From Bacteroidales bacterium (lineage in GTDB: Bacteria > Bacteroidota > Bacteroidia > Bacteroidales > Paludibacteraceae), in the NCBI GenBank assembly GCA_900769555.1, contig CAAGHA010000105.1, positions 40,606 through 104,605 on the forward strand: a stretch of DNA of 64,000 nucleotides, written 5' to 3'. Position numbers and translations under genes: made by a program. The notes beneath the pieces are model-generated. The model had not been told where the DNA came from. It saw only the letters and a list, made by a program, of their open reading frames with translations, and did no database searches. Positions 52,358 through 62,423 of the stretch are shown here, piece after piece (position 1 is the first letter of the stretch; each line of letters starts with the position of its first letter).

Positions 52358-52584
52358 AGAAACAATACGAACTTCATTACAAAACAGATAAATTCAAATA
52401 ACAGCAAAGAATAAAAAATCAATCAAAACAAACTTTTTATACAAAACAACGAAAATCAGTCTTTAATTGAATACAGCATAAAAGATGTGAAAAAGATAAA
52501 AAAATAAAAAAAAAGGAATTCTAAGAAAAAAAAATATGGTAAATTCATCTATAATCATTACTTTTGAAAAAAAATTATACAGAC

Positions 52585-53046
52585 ATGGAAAAGAGAAGTT
52601 TTATAAAAAGCGTTTTAGCTTTAGTGATATTTGGTATAGGATTTTGCTCATGTGCATTTGCCGCAAGTCCTAAAGAGGAGTCTGCAGGTAAAGTAATTTA
52701 CCTGACGAAAGAGGAGTTTAACAAGAAAGTTGTAAATATAGATAGCAATTCTTCATGGAAATACTTAGGCGATAAACCATGTATTCTTGATTTTTATGCT
52801 AGTTGGTGTGGTCCATGCCGAATGATATCCCCTTACTTGGATGAATTGGCAAAAGAGTATAAAGATCAAATTTACATTTACAAAATAGATGTAGATAAAG
52901 AGAAAGAGTTAGGAAGAGCTTTTGGAGCTTCAAGCATACCTTTGTTGGTATTTATTCCTCAAGATGGACAACCTCAGGCTGCACGAGGGGCTTTGCCTAA
53001 AGCCGAGTTAAAAAATGCCATTGAAACAGTATTACTAAAAAAATAA
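52585..53046 (+). CDS. Periplasmic thioredoxin-like protein
   Basis: The 153-aa protein has a signal peptide (residues 1-26, ending AFAA) and a thioredoxin domain with WCGPCRM as redox site and the cis-Pro in GASSIPLLVF. It is expected to reduce or isomerise disulphides in the periplasm. The ATG at 52585 puts the signal at the N-terminus. It lies 2 bp before rfbA, an unrelated gene. Confidence 0.87.
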   Translation: MEKRSFIKSVLALVIFGIGFCSCAFAASPKEESAGKVIYLTKEEFNKKVVNIDSNSSWKYLGDKPCILDFYASWCGPCRMISPYLDELAKEYKDQIYIYKIDVDKEKELGRAFGASSIPLLVFIPQDGQPQAARGALPKAELKNAIETVLLKK

Positions 53047-53048
53047 AT

Positions 53049-53915
53049 ATGAAAGGAATAATATTGGCCGGAGGGAGTGCAACACGATTGTACCCCCTCT
53101 CTAAGGCTATATCAAAACAGATCATGCCGGTTTATGATAAACCGATGATATATTACCCCTTGTCAACACTAATGTTAGCGGGAATAAAGGAGATTTTAAT
53201 CATTTCTACTCCTCGCGATTTACCGATGTTTCAACAATTGTTAGGAAGCGGTGAAGAGTTAGGAATGAAGTTTCAATACAAAATACAAGAGCAACCCAAT
53301 GGATTAGCTCAAGCTTTTGTCTTGGGTGCAGAGTTTTTAAATGGAGAGTCCGGATGTTTAATTTTAGGCGACAACTTATTTCATGGACAAAACTTCTCTA
53401 CCATGTTAAAAAAAGCAGCTTCTCGCAATGAAGGAGCAACAATATTTGGGTACTACGTAAAAGATCCAACAGCATACGGGGTAGCGGAATTTGATAAAAA
53501 TGGAAAAGTAATTTCATTAGAAGAAAAACCGAAACACCCTAAATCCAATTACGCAGTTCCGGGGTTATATTTTTACGACAAAAGTGTAACCGAAAAAGCC
53601 GCAAACCTCAAACCTTCTGCTCGCGGTGAGTATGAAATTACTGATTTGAATAAACTATATCTAGAAGAAGAAAAACTTCATGTAGAGTTGTTTGGTCGTG
53701 GTTTTGCTTGGTTGGATACAGGTAATTGTGATTCTCTTTTGGAAGCAAGTAATTTCGTTGAGACAATACAAAAAAGACAGGGATATTACATCGCTTGCAT
53801 TGAAGAGATCGCTTGGAGAAACAAATGGATTTCTGATACAGAATTGGAAAATTTAGGACGAAAATTAGATAAAACTCAGTACGGACAATACATATTATCT
53901 CTATTAGAAAAATGA
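53049..53915 (+). CDS. rfbA: Glucose-1-phosphate thymidylyltransferase
   Basis: The 288-aa enzyme makes dTDP-glucose, the first step to dTDP-L-rhamnose for surface polysaccharides. Seen: MKGIILAGGSATRLYPLSKA, KQIMPVYDKPMIYYPLS, LGDNLFHG and VPGLYFYD. It overlaps rfbC by 4 nt. The second-step gene rfbB is not in the window. Confidence 0.96.
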   Translation: MKGIILAGGSATRLYPLSKAISKQIMPVYDKPMIYYPLSTLMLAGIKEILIISTPRDLPMFQQLLGSGEELGMKFQYKIQEQPNGLAQAFVLGAEFLNGESGCLILGDNLFHGQNFSTMLKKAASRNEGATIFGYYVKDPTAYGVAEFDKNGKVISLEEKPKHPKSNYAVPGLYFYDKSVTEKAANLKPSARGEYEITDLNKLYLEEEKLHVELFGRGFAWLDTGNCDSLLEASNFVETIQKRQGYYIACIEEIAWRNKWISDTELENLGRKLDKTQYGQYILSLLEK

Positions 53916-54460
53916 TTTTTACAGAACAAAACATACCCGGAGTATGGGTGATTGAACCCAAAGTATTTGCGGATAGTCGTGGCTACTTCATGGAGTCATT
54001 TAAACAAAACGAATTTGAAAAACACATCGGGAAAGTTAATTTTATTCAAGACAATGAATCAAAATCTTCCTATGGCGTTTTGCGAGGACTTCATTACCAA
54101 AAGGGAGAGTTTTCACAAGCAAAATTGGTTCGAGTTATAAAAGGTAAAGTTTTGGATGTTGCTGTAGATATACGCAAAAGTTCCCCTACTTTCGGACAAT
54201 TTGTAGCAGTTGAGCTAAGTGAAGAAAATAAAAAACAATTATTTATTCCTCGCGGTTTTGCTCATGGCTTTGTTGTTTTAAGTGAGGAGGCTATTTTCAC
54301 CTACAAAGTAGACAATTTATATGCTCCGCAAGCTGACGCAGGAATCATATATAATGACCCAGAGATAGGTATTAGCTGGCAAATTAATACAGAAGATATT
54401 CTTCTTTCTGAAAAGGACACCAAACATCCACTATTAAAGGATGCAGAGGTTTTTGAATAG
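53912..54460 (+). CDS. rfbC: dTDP-4-dehydrorhamnose 3,5-epimerase
   Basis: The 182-aa cupin enzyme epimerises dTDP-4-keto-6-deoxyglucose. Family segments: VFADSRGYFMESFKQNEFEK, FIQDNESKSSYGVLRGLHYQ with the catalytic His, VDIRKSSPTFGQ and FIPRGFAHGFVVLSE. It is the middle gene of the rfbA-rfbC-rfbD operon. Confidence 0.96.
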   Translation: MIFTEQNIPGVWVIEPKVFADSRGYFMESFKQNEFEKHIGKVNFIQDNESKSSYGVLRGLHYQKGEFSQAKLVRVIKGKVLDVAVDIRKSSPTFGQFVAVELSEENKKQLFIPRGFAHGFVVLSEEAIFTYKVDNLYAPQADAGIIYNDPEIGISWQINTEDILLSEKDTKHPLLKDAEVFE

Positions 54461-54478
54461 TCATCAATAGAAAAAACA

Positions 54479-55333
54479 ATGAAAAACGTATTAGTTACAG
54501 GAGGAAATGGACAATTAGGAAATTCGGTTAAGAAAATTGCCACTAAATATCCTAATTATCGATTTATTTTTACGGATGTTCCGGAAGTGGATATAACCGA
54601 CTTATCCTGTTTAGAAAATTTAGTCAAGGAAAATAACATTGAGATTATTATCAATTGTGCTGCATATACAGCTGTAGATAAAGCAGAGAGTGATGAGGTT
54701 CTTGCTCGAAAAATCAATGCTGACGGACCACGAAATTTAGCAACTGTAGCAAAAAATTCAGGAGCAAAATTGGTTCACATCTCGACAGATTACGTTTTTG
54801 ATGGTAAACATTGTACACCATTAAAAGAGACTGACTTAACAGCCCCCATTGGGGTTTATGGAAAAACAAAACGTGAAGGAGAAATTGCTATTGAAGAGTG
54901 CGGTTGCGATGCAATCGTTATTCGCACTGCATGGTTGTACAGCGAATATGGAAATAACTTCGTAAAAACAATGCTTCGACTAGGGAAAGAGAAAGAATCG
55001 CTCAATGTTATTTATGACCAAATAGGAACTCCTACCTACGCAACAGACTTGGCTGTGGCAATAATGGATTTAGTGGAAAAAGAATTTAACGGATATACTC
55101 TATACCACTACTCAAACGAAGGCGTCATTAGTTGGTACGATTTTACAAAAGCGATTTTTGAAATTGCTCAAATTACAATTCCATTAAATGCAATTGAAAG
55201 TTTTGAATACCCTACTGCAGCAGAAAGACCACACTATAGCGTTCTAAACAAAAGAAAGATTAAAGAAATGGGAATTAAGGTTCCGTATTGGAAGGATTCT
55301 TTAAAGAACTGTATGGAAATTTTAGGCGTCTGA
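54479..55333 (+). CDS. rfbD: dTDP-4-dehydrorhamnose reductase
   Basis: The 284-aa SDR-fold enzyme reduces the keto sugar to dTDP-L-rhamnose with NAD(P)H. Seen: LVTGGNGQLGNSV as cofactor loop, INCAAYTAVDKAE, ISTDYVFDGKH, the catalytic Tyr-Lys pair in YGKTKREGE, and RTAWLYSEYGNNFVKTM. It ends the operon, followed by a terminator. Confidence 0.96.
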   Translation: MKNVLVTGGNGQLGNSVKKIATKYPNYRFIFTDVPEVDITDLSCLENLVKENNIEIIINCAAYTAVDKAESDEVLARKINADGPRNLATVAKNSGAKLVHISTDYVFDGKHCTPLKETDLTAPIGVYGKTKREGEIAIEECGCDAIVIRTAWLYSEYGNNFVKTMLRLGKEKESLNVIYDQIGTPTYATDLAVAIMDLVEKEFNGYTLYHYSNEGVISWYDFTKAIFEIAQITIPLNAIESFEYPTAAERPHYSVLNKRKIKEMGIKVPYWKDSLKNCMEILGV

Positions 55334-55356
55334 CAGAATGTCTGTAAGCAATATGT

Positions 55357-55392
55357 AAAGGCGGTGTATGATACAATTTTTACACAGCCTTT
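55357..55392 (+). terminator. Terminator of the rfb operon
   Basis: AAAGGC then GTGTA (55357-55368) pairs with TACAC then GCCTTT (55381-55392), with one mismatch, followed by ATTTTTTG. Confidence 0.7.
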
Positions 55393-55564
55393 ATTTTTTG
55401 AATTGTTTTTTCTAAAAAGACAGGCAAATTATCAATTTATATTTGATTTTTTTTTATTAACTCAACCTTGAAAATCTTAGGAAATTTTAAATAATTTTTA
55501 GATACCCTTAAAAGAAAACAAACCTAAAAAGAGTTATTTTTGCTTAAATTCAAATTCAATAATT

Positions 55565-58186
55565 ATGCAATATTATCAATCGACAACACAAGAAATTATA
55601 AACACTCTAAAAAGCAATATAAACGAAGGTTTAACTACCCAAGAAGCAGAGAAACGATTAACAGAAAATGGTTATAATGAGTTTGAAGAGAGAGAGAAAA
55701 AATCATTTTTCCAAAAATTTATTGCGCAATTCAAAAGTTTTATGATTTTGGTTTTAATTGCAGCAGCAATTATTTCTGGAATCACGGGTGTTATGCACGG
55801 CGAAGGAATCACCGATGCAATAATCATTCTGTCCATCATTGTAATTAATGCTTTGATTGGTGTATTTCAAGAATCAAAAGCAGAAAAATCCTTAGAAGCA
55901 CTTCAAAAGATGAGTGCCCATCATTGTAAGGTAATTCGAGATGGTCAAATAAAATTGATTACCTCACGAGAATTGGTGGTAGGTGATATTGTTGAATTAG
56001 AGACAGGAGATGTTGTCCCTGCCGATTTACGATTAATTGAAATAGCCAATTTAAAGACTCAAGAAGCTGCACTAACCGGAGAATCACTACCGGTAGAAAA
56101 AAATATCGAGCCTATAGAAAAAGAGGTTCTCATTGGCGATATGACAAACATGGTATTTTCATCAAGTGCCGTATCATATGGTAGAGGGAAAGGGGTTGTT
56201 GTTGCAACCGGAACAAAAACAGAGGTTGGTAAAATTGCAACAATGCTGCAGAGTGTTGAGGATGAGAAAACCCCTATGCAAAAACGTTTAGACCAATTGG
56301 GTAAAATATTAGCTATCGTCTGTATTGTTGTCTGTGTAATTATATTTATTGTAGGACTTCTCTACGGAAAAGATGTAATGGATATGTTTATGACTGCCAT
56401 TAGTTTGGCTGTTGCAGCAATACCAGAGGGGCTTCCTGCTGTGTCAACAATAGTACTTTCATTAGGAGTACAACGTTTGGCAAAACAACGTGCAATTGTC
56501 AAAAATTTACCTTCTGTTGAAACATTAGGAAGTACAACCGTTATTTGCTCTGACAAAACCGGAACACTTACACAAAATGTAATGACCGTTACCGATCTGT
56601 TTGCAGATGCTAAACAAGGTAAAACAGACATGAAAAGTAACAGTGTTGATGAAATTGTAAAAATTATGGTTTTAGCAAATGATGCTAAAATTTCGGACAA
56701 TAATAAATCGATTGGCGATCCTACCGAAACTGCCCTACTCGACCTTGGATTAAAGTATGGAGTTCATAAGAATGAATTTATTGAAAAATTTAATCGAGTA
56801 GCAGAAATACCTTTCGACTCAGAACGGAAAAGGATGACAACAATCAACCAAATTGAAGATGGAAAATATTTGGTTGCAACCAAAGGAGGTGTAGATGAAA
56901 TTTTAGAGTGCTGTACTCAAATTGCAGAGAATGGACACGTTAGACCTATTACAGAAAACGATATTAAAACAATAAAAGAAGCAAATCTCAATATGGCGCA
57001 AAAAGCACTTCGTGTTTTAGCTGCTGCCTCAACGTTTATAACAGAAATTCCTAATGTAGTTTCGCCTCAAACGGTAGAAAAGGAGTTAGTTTTCTTTGGA
57101 ATGGTTGGAATGATTGATCCTCCAAGAGAAGAAGCTAAAATTGCTGTAACACAATGTAAAACAGCAGGAATAAAACCTGTAATGATTACTGGAGACCATA
57201 AAATTACTGCAAAAGCTATTGCTTCGTCTTTGGGTATATGTGAAGAGAACGATAATATCCTCACCGGAGCTGAAGTAGAAAAATTATCCGATTCTGAATT
57301 AGATCAAATCGCTCCATTAACTTCCGTTTACGCAAGAGTTGCACCTGAACATAAAGTAAGAATAGTCAATTCTTACAAACGAAATGGAAATATTGTTGCG
57401 ATGACCGGAGATGGTGTAAATGACGCCCCTGCACTTAAACTTGCTGATATTGGTGTTGCAATGGGTATTACTGGAACAGATGTATCTAAAGAAGCTGCAG
57501 ATGTTGTATTAACCGATGACAATTTTGCAACCATCGTATCTGCCGTTCAAGAGGGTCGAAGAATATATGCTAATTTGCTTAAATCAATCCAATTTATGCT
57601 ATCTACCAATATTGGAGAGATACTTTTACTATTTGTAGCAACCCTTTGTAATATGCCAACTCCCCTATTACCAATTCAATTACTTTGGATAAACTTAGTA
57701 ACTGATAGTTTACCTGCATTGGCTCTAAGTGTTGACAATGCAGAAAAAGATATTATGAAACAAAAACCAATTGACCCAAAGCAGGGAATTTTGACTAACG
57801 ATTTTATTTGTAACATCATATTCCGATCTATCATTATCGGAGGCCTGACTATTGGAGCTTACATAATTGGTCTTGAGACTTCAGAAGAGATCGGTCGTAC
57901 CATGGCATTTGCTGTTTTAGCTTTTTCTCAGATGTTTATCATATTCAGCGTAAGATCCGGAAAGCATAACTTCACACATCAACTCTTCACTAATGGATTC
58001 TTATGGGGTGCAATTGGGTTAGTTATTGCATTAATGCTAACTGTTTTATTGATTCCGACTCTTCAAGATTTATTTAAAGTAGTTTCACTTTCTTCTATTC
58101 AATGGTTATGGGTTGCAATCTTATCCATATCATCCCTAATATTAAGTGAAATATACAAAGGAATATACAATTTAATAAAGAAATAA
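55565..58186 (+). CDS. P-type Ca2+-transporting ATPase
   Basis: The 873-aa cation pump has all P-type motifs: LTGESLPVEK (actuator), AAIPEGLPAVSTIVLS in TM4 with the PEGLP of Ca2+ pumps, the phosphorylated Asp in CSDKTGTLTQN, the KGGVDEIL nucleotide region and MTGDGVNDAPALKLADIG. About ten TM helices. SERCA/PMCA-like layout, so it probably exports Ca2+. Single-gene unit. Confidence 0.92.
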   Translation: MQYYQSTTQEIINTLKSNINEGLTTQEAEKRLTENGYNEFEEREKKSFFQKFIAQFKSFMILVLIAAAIISGITGVMHGEGITDAIIILSIIVINALIGVFQESKAEKSLEALQKMSAHHCKVIRDGQIKLITSRELVVGDIVELETGDVVPADLRLIEIANLKTQEAALTGESLPVEKNIEPIEKEVLIGDMTNMVFSSSAVSYGRGKGVVVATGTKTEVGKIATMLQSVEDEKTPMQKRLDQLGKILAIVCIVVCVIIFIVGLLYGKDVMDMFMTAISLAVAAIPEGLPAVSTIVLSLGVQRLAKQRAIVKNLPSVETLGSTTVICSDKTGTLTQNVMTVTDLFADAKQGKTDMKSNSVDEIVKIMVLANDAKISDNNKSIGDPTETALLDLGLKYGVHKNEFIEKFNRVAEIPFDSERKRMTTINQIEDGKYLVATKGGVDEILECCTQIAENGHVRPITENDIKTIKEANLNMAQKALRVLAAASTFITEIPNVVSPQTVEKELVFFGMVGMIDPPREEAKIAVTQCKTAGIKPVMITGDHKITAKAIASSLGICEENDNILTGAEVEKLSDSELDQIAPLTSVYARVAPEHKVRIVNSYKRNGNIVAMTGDGVNDAPALKLADIGVAMGITGTDVSKEAADVVLTDDNFATIVSAVQEGRRIYANLLKSIQFMLSTNIGEILLLFVATLCNMPTPLLPIQLLWINLVTDSLPALALSVDNAEKDIMKQKPIDPKQGILTNDFICNIIFRSIIIGGLTIGAYIIGLETSEEIGRTMAFAVLAFSQMFIIFSVRSGKHNFTHQLFTNGFLWGAIGLVIALMLTVLLIPTLQDLFKVVSLSSIQWLWVAILSISSLILSEIYKGIYNLIKK

Positions 58187-58295
58187 AAGTTCATGCGAGT
58201 TCTTTAAAATCATCATTTTAAAGAAAAAAAGTATAATCGTAAGTAGATGAATGATAATTGATATTATATTAGAAATTAGCATGATTTTTACAGAA

Positions 58296-58328
58296 AAAGA
58301 GGGTGTCTCAAAACGAGGCATCCTCTTT
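58296..58328 (+). terminator. Hairpin terminator downstream of the Ca2+ ATPase
   Basis: AAAGAGGGTGTCTC and GAGGCATCCTCTTT pair with one mismatch, followed by TTTTTAT. It lies 110 bp after the stop. The rest of the 58187-58578 gap holds no convincing gene. Confidence 0.7.
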
Positions 58329-58493
58329 TTTTATTCGACATATAACTTTTTACAAATAAATTAGATTTAACTAACATCATGCTGAAAATCTATCAGAAAA
58401 AATTCTCAGAAGACAATCCAAATTACTTTTATATCAAAGTCACACTAAATACCAAACCTTTAGCACCCATTTTAATTATAGATCCAAAAACAA

Positions 58494-58529
58494 AAAATGG
58501 GCATTCTCCAATAAAAAAATGCCCATTTT
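58494..58529. terminator. Terminator of the S41 protease gene
   Basis: AAAATGGGCAT (58494-58504) and ATGCCCATTTT (58519-58529) pair perfectly with a 14-nt loop. It is 50 bp past the end of the minus-strand gene. Confidence 0.75.
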
Positions 58530-58578
58530 ATCTCGTAGTTCGCTAAATTATCACGAAACTAATATATACCGAAAATTT

Positions 58579-60225
58579 CTACTTGGAACCCTTTTTAGAA
58601 TTTGCGCCCTTTTTTCGATCTTCAAAACAACTCTTGTAAAGAGAGGTCGATTTAAGCACCTCAACACCTTTATTGAAGATAGGATTTTCTCCGTTCATAA
58701 TTTGATAATACTCGCTAGTATCCCACAAATCGCGAGCCAACATAGCTTTTATTTGAAGTTTAATCAAATCCTTGGAGACTGACAATTGCGCAGAATCTAA
58801 CTTCACACCCTCTTTCTCACCCTCCTTTACCAAATCATCAATAAGCTTATCAGAAACAATAAACTCTTTTTCAAATTTTTCAAAAGACTTTTCGCTTTTG
58901 TCCTTATCAGTAGGATAAGTACGCCCTAAACTCTTTCTCTCTTGATCCAAGTAATTCAAAACAAATTTATTCAACACACCCTTAGCAACAATATTCCTAT
59001 GATAATCTGTATATTTGGTCGTATCCAAAGGAATAAACAAATCTGGCATAATTCCTCCACCGCCATAAACAGACCTCTTTAAAATCAACGTTTCATAGCG
59101 CAAAGAATCAGGAAAAGCAATACTATCTTCATGCATTAATTCTCCATGATTATAACGTTCGATAAGATCCTTATTATATGCCTTTAAATTTTCTTTATAA
59201 GGACGTTGAATACATCTACCTGTTGGTGTATAATAGCGTGCAACCGTCAATCGTATTTGAGCACCATCCGGTAATCCAACCGGTTTTTGAACCAATCCTT
59301 TAGCAAAGGTACGACGACCAATAATTACCCCCCTGTCCCAATCCTGAATAGCACCGGAAACGATCTCACTTGCAGAAGCAGAACTCTCATTTACCAAGAC
59401 AACCAAATTTCCCATTTCAAAATCACCTTTTGCTGTAGATTCATGTGTCTCTTTCAACTGGTTAACCCCTTCTGTATAAACAATCATTTTCCCCTCTGAC
59501 AAAAATTCATCCGCCAACTCGATAGCAGCACTCATATAACCACCACCATTATCTTGCAAATCAAGAATCAAAGACTTCATCCCTTTTTTCTTTAATTTCT
59601 CAAATGCAGCCTTATACTCAGCAAAAGTAGTACTACTGAAACGATTTATTTTAATATACCCTATTTCATCATCCACCATGTATGCTGCATCCAAACTAAA
59701 AATCGGGATTTTATCTCTCACAATTTTAAATTCAATCAAATCCTTCACTCCACGACGAAGAACCTTTACTCTAACCGATGTACCTTTCGGTCCTCTCAAT
59801 CGCTTCATGATGTCTGTATTTTGCATTTTGACCCCTGCTATAGAAGAATCATTTACCATTATGAATCTATCACCTGCCATAATACCTACTTTTTCGGACG
59901 GACCACCGGAAATTGTTTGGATAACCAATAAAGTATCTTCCATCATTTGGAAAACAACTCCAATCCCCTCAAAACTCCCCTCCAAAGGCTCATTCATCTT
60001 TTTTACTTCCGATTTAGATATATAGATGGAGTGAGGATCTAATTTCTCCAATACACCAATTATTGCATTGTCAACCATCTTCTCAGAACTAACTGTATCC
60101 ACATAGTGATTTGTCACAGCATACAAAGCAACAGCCAATTTTTGAATATCACTCTGCGTTACCGGACCAGCCCAAACAGATAGCCCTATAAAAGAAAATA
60201 AAAGAGAAAAAAAAGATCTTTTCAT
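58579..60225 (-). CDS. S41-family C-terminal processing protease
   Basis: The 548-aa protease has a signal peptide (residues 1-19), a helical domain, a PDZ domain with GIMAGDRFIMVNDSSIAG and the S41 catalytic core: VLVNESSASASEIVSGAIQDWD with the Ser nucleophile and GRRTFAKGLVQ with the general-base Lys. A C-terminal helical extension ends the protein. It is expected in the periplasm, cutting C-termini of proteins. I use the ATG at 60225 for the signal. Confidence 0.9.
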   Translation of the reverse strand: MKRSFFSLLFSFIGLSVWAGPVTQSDIQKLAVALYAVTNHYVDTVSSEKMVDNAIIGVLEKLDPHSIYISKSEVKKMNEPLEGSFEGIGVVFQMMEDTLLVIQTISGGPSEKVGIMAGDRFIMVNDSSIAGVKMQNTDIMKRLRGPKGTSVRVKVLRRGVKDLIEFKIVRDKIPIFSLDAAYMVDDEIGYIKINRFSSTTFAEYKAAFEKLKKKGMKSLILDLQDNGGGYMSAAIELADEFLSEGKMIVYTEGVNQLKETHESTAKGDFEMGNLVVLVNESSASASEIVSGAIQDWDRGVIIGRRTFAKGLVQKPVGLPDGAQIRLTVARYYTPTGRCIQRPYKENLKAYNKDLIERYNHGELMHEDSIAFPDSLRYETLILKRSVYGGGGIMPDLFIPLDTTKYTDYHRNIVAKGVLNKFVLNYLDQERKSLGRTYPTDKDKSEKSFEKFEKEFIVSDKLIDDLVKEGEKEGVKLDSAQLSVSKDLIKLQIKAMLARDLWDTSEYYQIMNGENPIFNKGVEVLKSTSLYKSCFEDRKKGANSKKGSK

Positions 60226-60251
60226 TATTAAATGCAATTTAAAGTAAACAA

Positions 60252-61289
60252 TTATATCAATGGGATATTATTTTTCAAACACTCTTTACGCATGTCTTCA
60301 GGCCAAATACTTGCTTGAATCTCTCCAACATGTGCTTTACGCAAAAAGAACATACATAAACGAGATTGACCAATTCCTCCACCGATTGATTCACATAACT
60401 CACCATTCAACAAACGCTTATGGAAATAAAGATTTGCTCTTTGCTGTTGACCGGTTAATTCCAACTGACGAGCCAAAGCCTCTTTATCAACACGAATACC
60501 CATAGAAGACAACTCCATAGGTTGTTCCAAAACCGGACTCCAAATCAAAATATCACCATTTAATCCAGGTAAACCATCTTCCCCGATAGAAGACCAATCA
60601 TCATAATCAGGAGCGCGACCATCATGCTTTTCTCCATCTCCTAAAGTTGCTCCCACACCTATAATAAACACTGCTTTATGCTTTTTAGTTATCTCAAATT
60701 CTCTCTCCTTCGGAGTTAAATTTGGATACATCAAACGTAGTTTTTCAGAATGTATAAAGAAAATCTCCTTCGGTAATATAGGTTTGATATGCGGATACAT
60801 TTCAAACACCACATACTCTGTACGCACCATAACTGAATAAATTCGAGATACAATATCTTTCAAGAAATCAATATTTCTATCAGATGGTTCCAAATGTCTC
60901 TCCCAATCCCATTGGTCAACATACAACGAATGAAGGTTTCCTAATTCTTCATCAGAACGTATCGCATTCATATCCGTATAAATCCCAAAACCAGGTTCAA
61001 TTTCGTATTCTGACAACATTAAACGCTTCCACTTTGCCAAAGAATGAACAACTTCAGCTCTTTGATCTCCTAAATCCTTTATAGGAAACGAAACTGCACG
61101 CTCCACACCATTTAAATCATCATTAATCCCTTGTCCTTGCATCACAAACAATGGAGCTGTCACTCTTCTTAGACGCAACTCAGCAGACAAACTGCTTTGA
61201 AAAAAATCCTTTATTCGCTTGATTCCCAACTCGGTTTGACGAGCATCAAGCAATGGTCTATATCCCTTTGGGGTCTTTAAATAACTCAT
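60252..61289 (-). CDS. asnA: Aspartate-ammonia ligase (asparagine synthetase A)
   Basis: The 345-aa class II tRNA-synthetase-like enzyme makes asparagine from aspartate, ammonia and ATP. Seen: RVTAPLFVMQGQGINDDLNG at the start, SLAKWKRLML, GIYTDMNAIRSDE, DQWDWERHL and GGGIGQSRLCMFFLRKAHVGE. The gene is 26 bp upstream of the S41 protease gene, so the two may share a transcript. Confidence 0.96.
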   Translation of the reverse strand: MSYLKTPKGYRPLLDARQTELGIKRIKDFFQSSLSAELRLRRVTAPLFVMQGQGINDDLNGVERAVSFPIKDLGDQRAEVVHSLAKWKRLMLSEYEIEPGFGIYTDMNAIRSDEELGNLHSLYVDQWDWERHLEPSDRNIDFLKDIVSRIYSVMVRTEYVVFEMYPHIKPILPKEIFFIHSEKLRLMYPNLTPKEREFEITKKHKAVFIIGVGATLGDGEKHDGRAPDYDDWSSIGEDGLPGLNGDILIWSPVLEQPMELSSMGIRVDKEALARQLELTGQQQRANLYFHKRLLNGELCESIGGGIGQSRLCMFFLRKAHVGEIQASIWPEDMRKECLKNNIPLI

Positions 61290-61457
61290 CGTAATTTTAA
61301 TTTCAAATTTTCACACAAATATACTACAATAGACTCTATTATACACCATTTGTTTAAATATTTTTAGGAACTGCTCTTTTTTTATTAAAAGATAATACCC
61401 ATTAAGAAGAAAAACTGATAACTTTGTCGTCTCAAACTAACATAAAATAAAAAAATT

Positions 61458-61970
61458 ATGAGTTCATTAAGATTTTTAACGAAACGTTTTGTGTATGTTG
61501 TGATTTTATTTAGTATTTTGAGTGGTTCTAAATTCAATACTTTTGCGCAAACTACTAATCAACAATCCCAAACAGGAATTTCAAAAACAAATAATCAAGC
61601 TAACCTTAAGAGGGATGATTTTCATAGAAGAGATAATCATAAAAAAGACGATTATAGAAGAGACGAACGTAATAAACCAATTGTTATTAATCCAATGAGC
61701 GATGAGCATTTCAATCTTTATCTCTCAAAAATTTCAAAAGTCGCATTCAACGATTGTAAATTTGCCATCATTGAAGTAGGTTGCATCAACAATTTTTTCA
61801 CTTGCCGCCAAGTTTTATCAATCATAAAATTATTCAACTTTGACGATGAAAAAATTGATGTACTCAAAATTATGAGTCCTAACATTTTAGATAAAGAGAA
61901 CGGAGAGATTTTAGCAGAGCATTTTACCTTTGATCGGTATAAAAATCAAGCAAAAGCTATTTTAAAATAG
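61458..61970 (+). CDS. DUF4476 domain protein
   Basis: The 170-aa protein has a signal peptide (residues about 1-30, ending FAQ), a linker rich in Arg, Asp, His and Lys with repeats of the RRDxHKKDDYRRD type, and a DUF4476 C-terminal domain (PMSDEHFNLYLSKISKVAF, then LSIIKLFNFDDEKIDVLKIM). DUF4476 is a Bacteroidota helical domain of unknown function, usually exported. Stands alone. Confidence 0.78.
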   Translation: MSSLRFLTKRFVYVVILFSILSGSKFNTFAQTTNQQSQTGISKTNNQANLKRDDFHRRDNHKKDDYRRDERNKPIVINPMSDEHFNLYLSKISKVAFNDCKFAIIEVGCINNFFTCRQVLSIIKLFNFDDEKIDVLKIMSPNILDKENGEILAEHFTFDRYKNQAKAILK

Positions 61971-62012
61971 AAGTAACACCCATAAATTACAATTTCAATT
62001 TTTCTGTTTTAA

Positions 62013-62200
62013 GGTAAGTTCTTTAAATTAGGTCAAGATGATTTTGAAGAGCATTTGAGTTTGATTGTTTTTATTCATAAAGGAGCGATACGAGCATCGT
62101 AACTAAATGAACAGAAGCAAGATAAATAAAATAAATTCAAAACATTCGAAATAGATTTATTACAAATAAAAAACAGGAATCTTAATTTATAGAAATTACC
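62013..62200 (-). repeat. MITE-like intergenic repeat, copy 3 (inverted)
   Basis: The repeat is about 188 bp. Its ends GGTAAGTTCTTTAAATTAGG and, read in reverse, GGTAATTTCTATAAATTAAG match at 16 of 20 positions. Internally it matches copy 2 in reverse over most of its length. It fills the space before tRNA-Arg; otherwise the 61971-62333 gap has only the tRNA promoter. Confidence 0.75.
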
Positions 62201-62333
62201 ATAAATCTTATTACAGATGATTTACGAAACTTACTTAGAAAAAGTTTTTGAAAGATGTGAAATTGTACTTTTGATTTTTCAAATGCGAAATAGTTGTTCA
62301 TTTCACTAAAAAAATGTAATTTTGCAGAAAAAT

Positions 62334-62407
62334 GGCCCTGTAGTTCAGCTGTATAGAACGTCAGATTCCGGTTCTGAAGGTCGTGGGTTAGAATCCCGCC
62401 AGGGTCA
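62334..62407 (+). tRNA. tRNA-Arg(CCG)
   Basis: The 74-nt tRNA has acceptor strands GGCCCTG and CAGGGTC, D-arm GTTCAGCTGTATAGAAC, anticodon arm TCAGA/TCTGA with loop TTCCGGT (anticodon CCG) and T-arm with GGGTTAGAATCCC. CCA is not encoded. A TAATTTTG -7-like box lies about 12 bp upstream. Confidence 0.92.
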
Positions 62408-62423
62408 CTTTCTTTACATATTT

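Noticed and set aside
58379..58546. 55-aa plus-strand open frame after the Ca2+ ATPase
   Set aside because: It runs through the perfect terminator hairpin at 58494-58529 and has no recognisable protein features.
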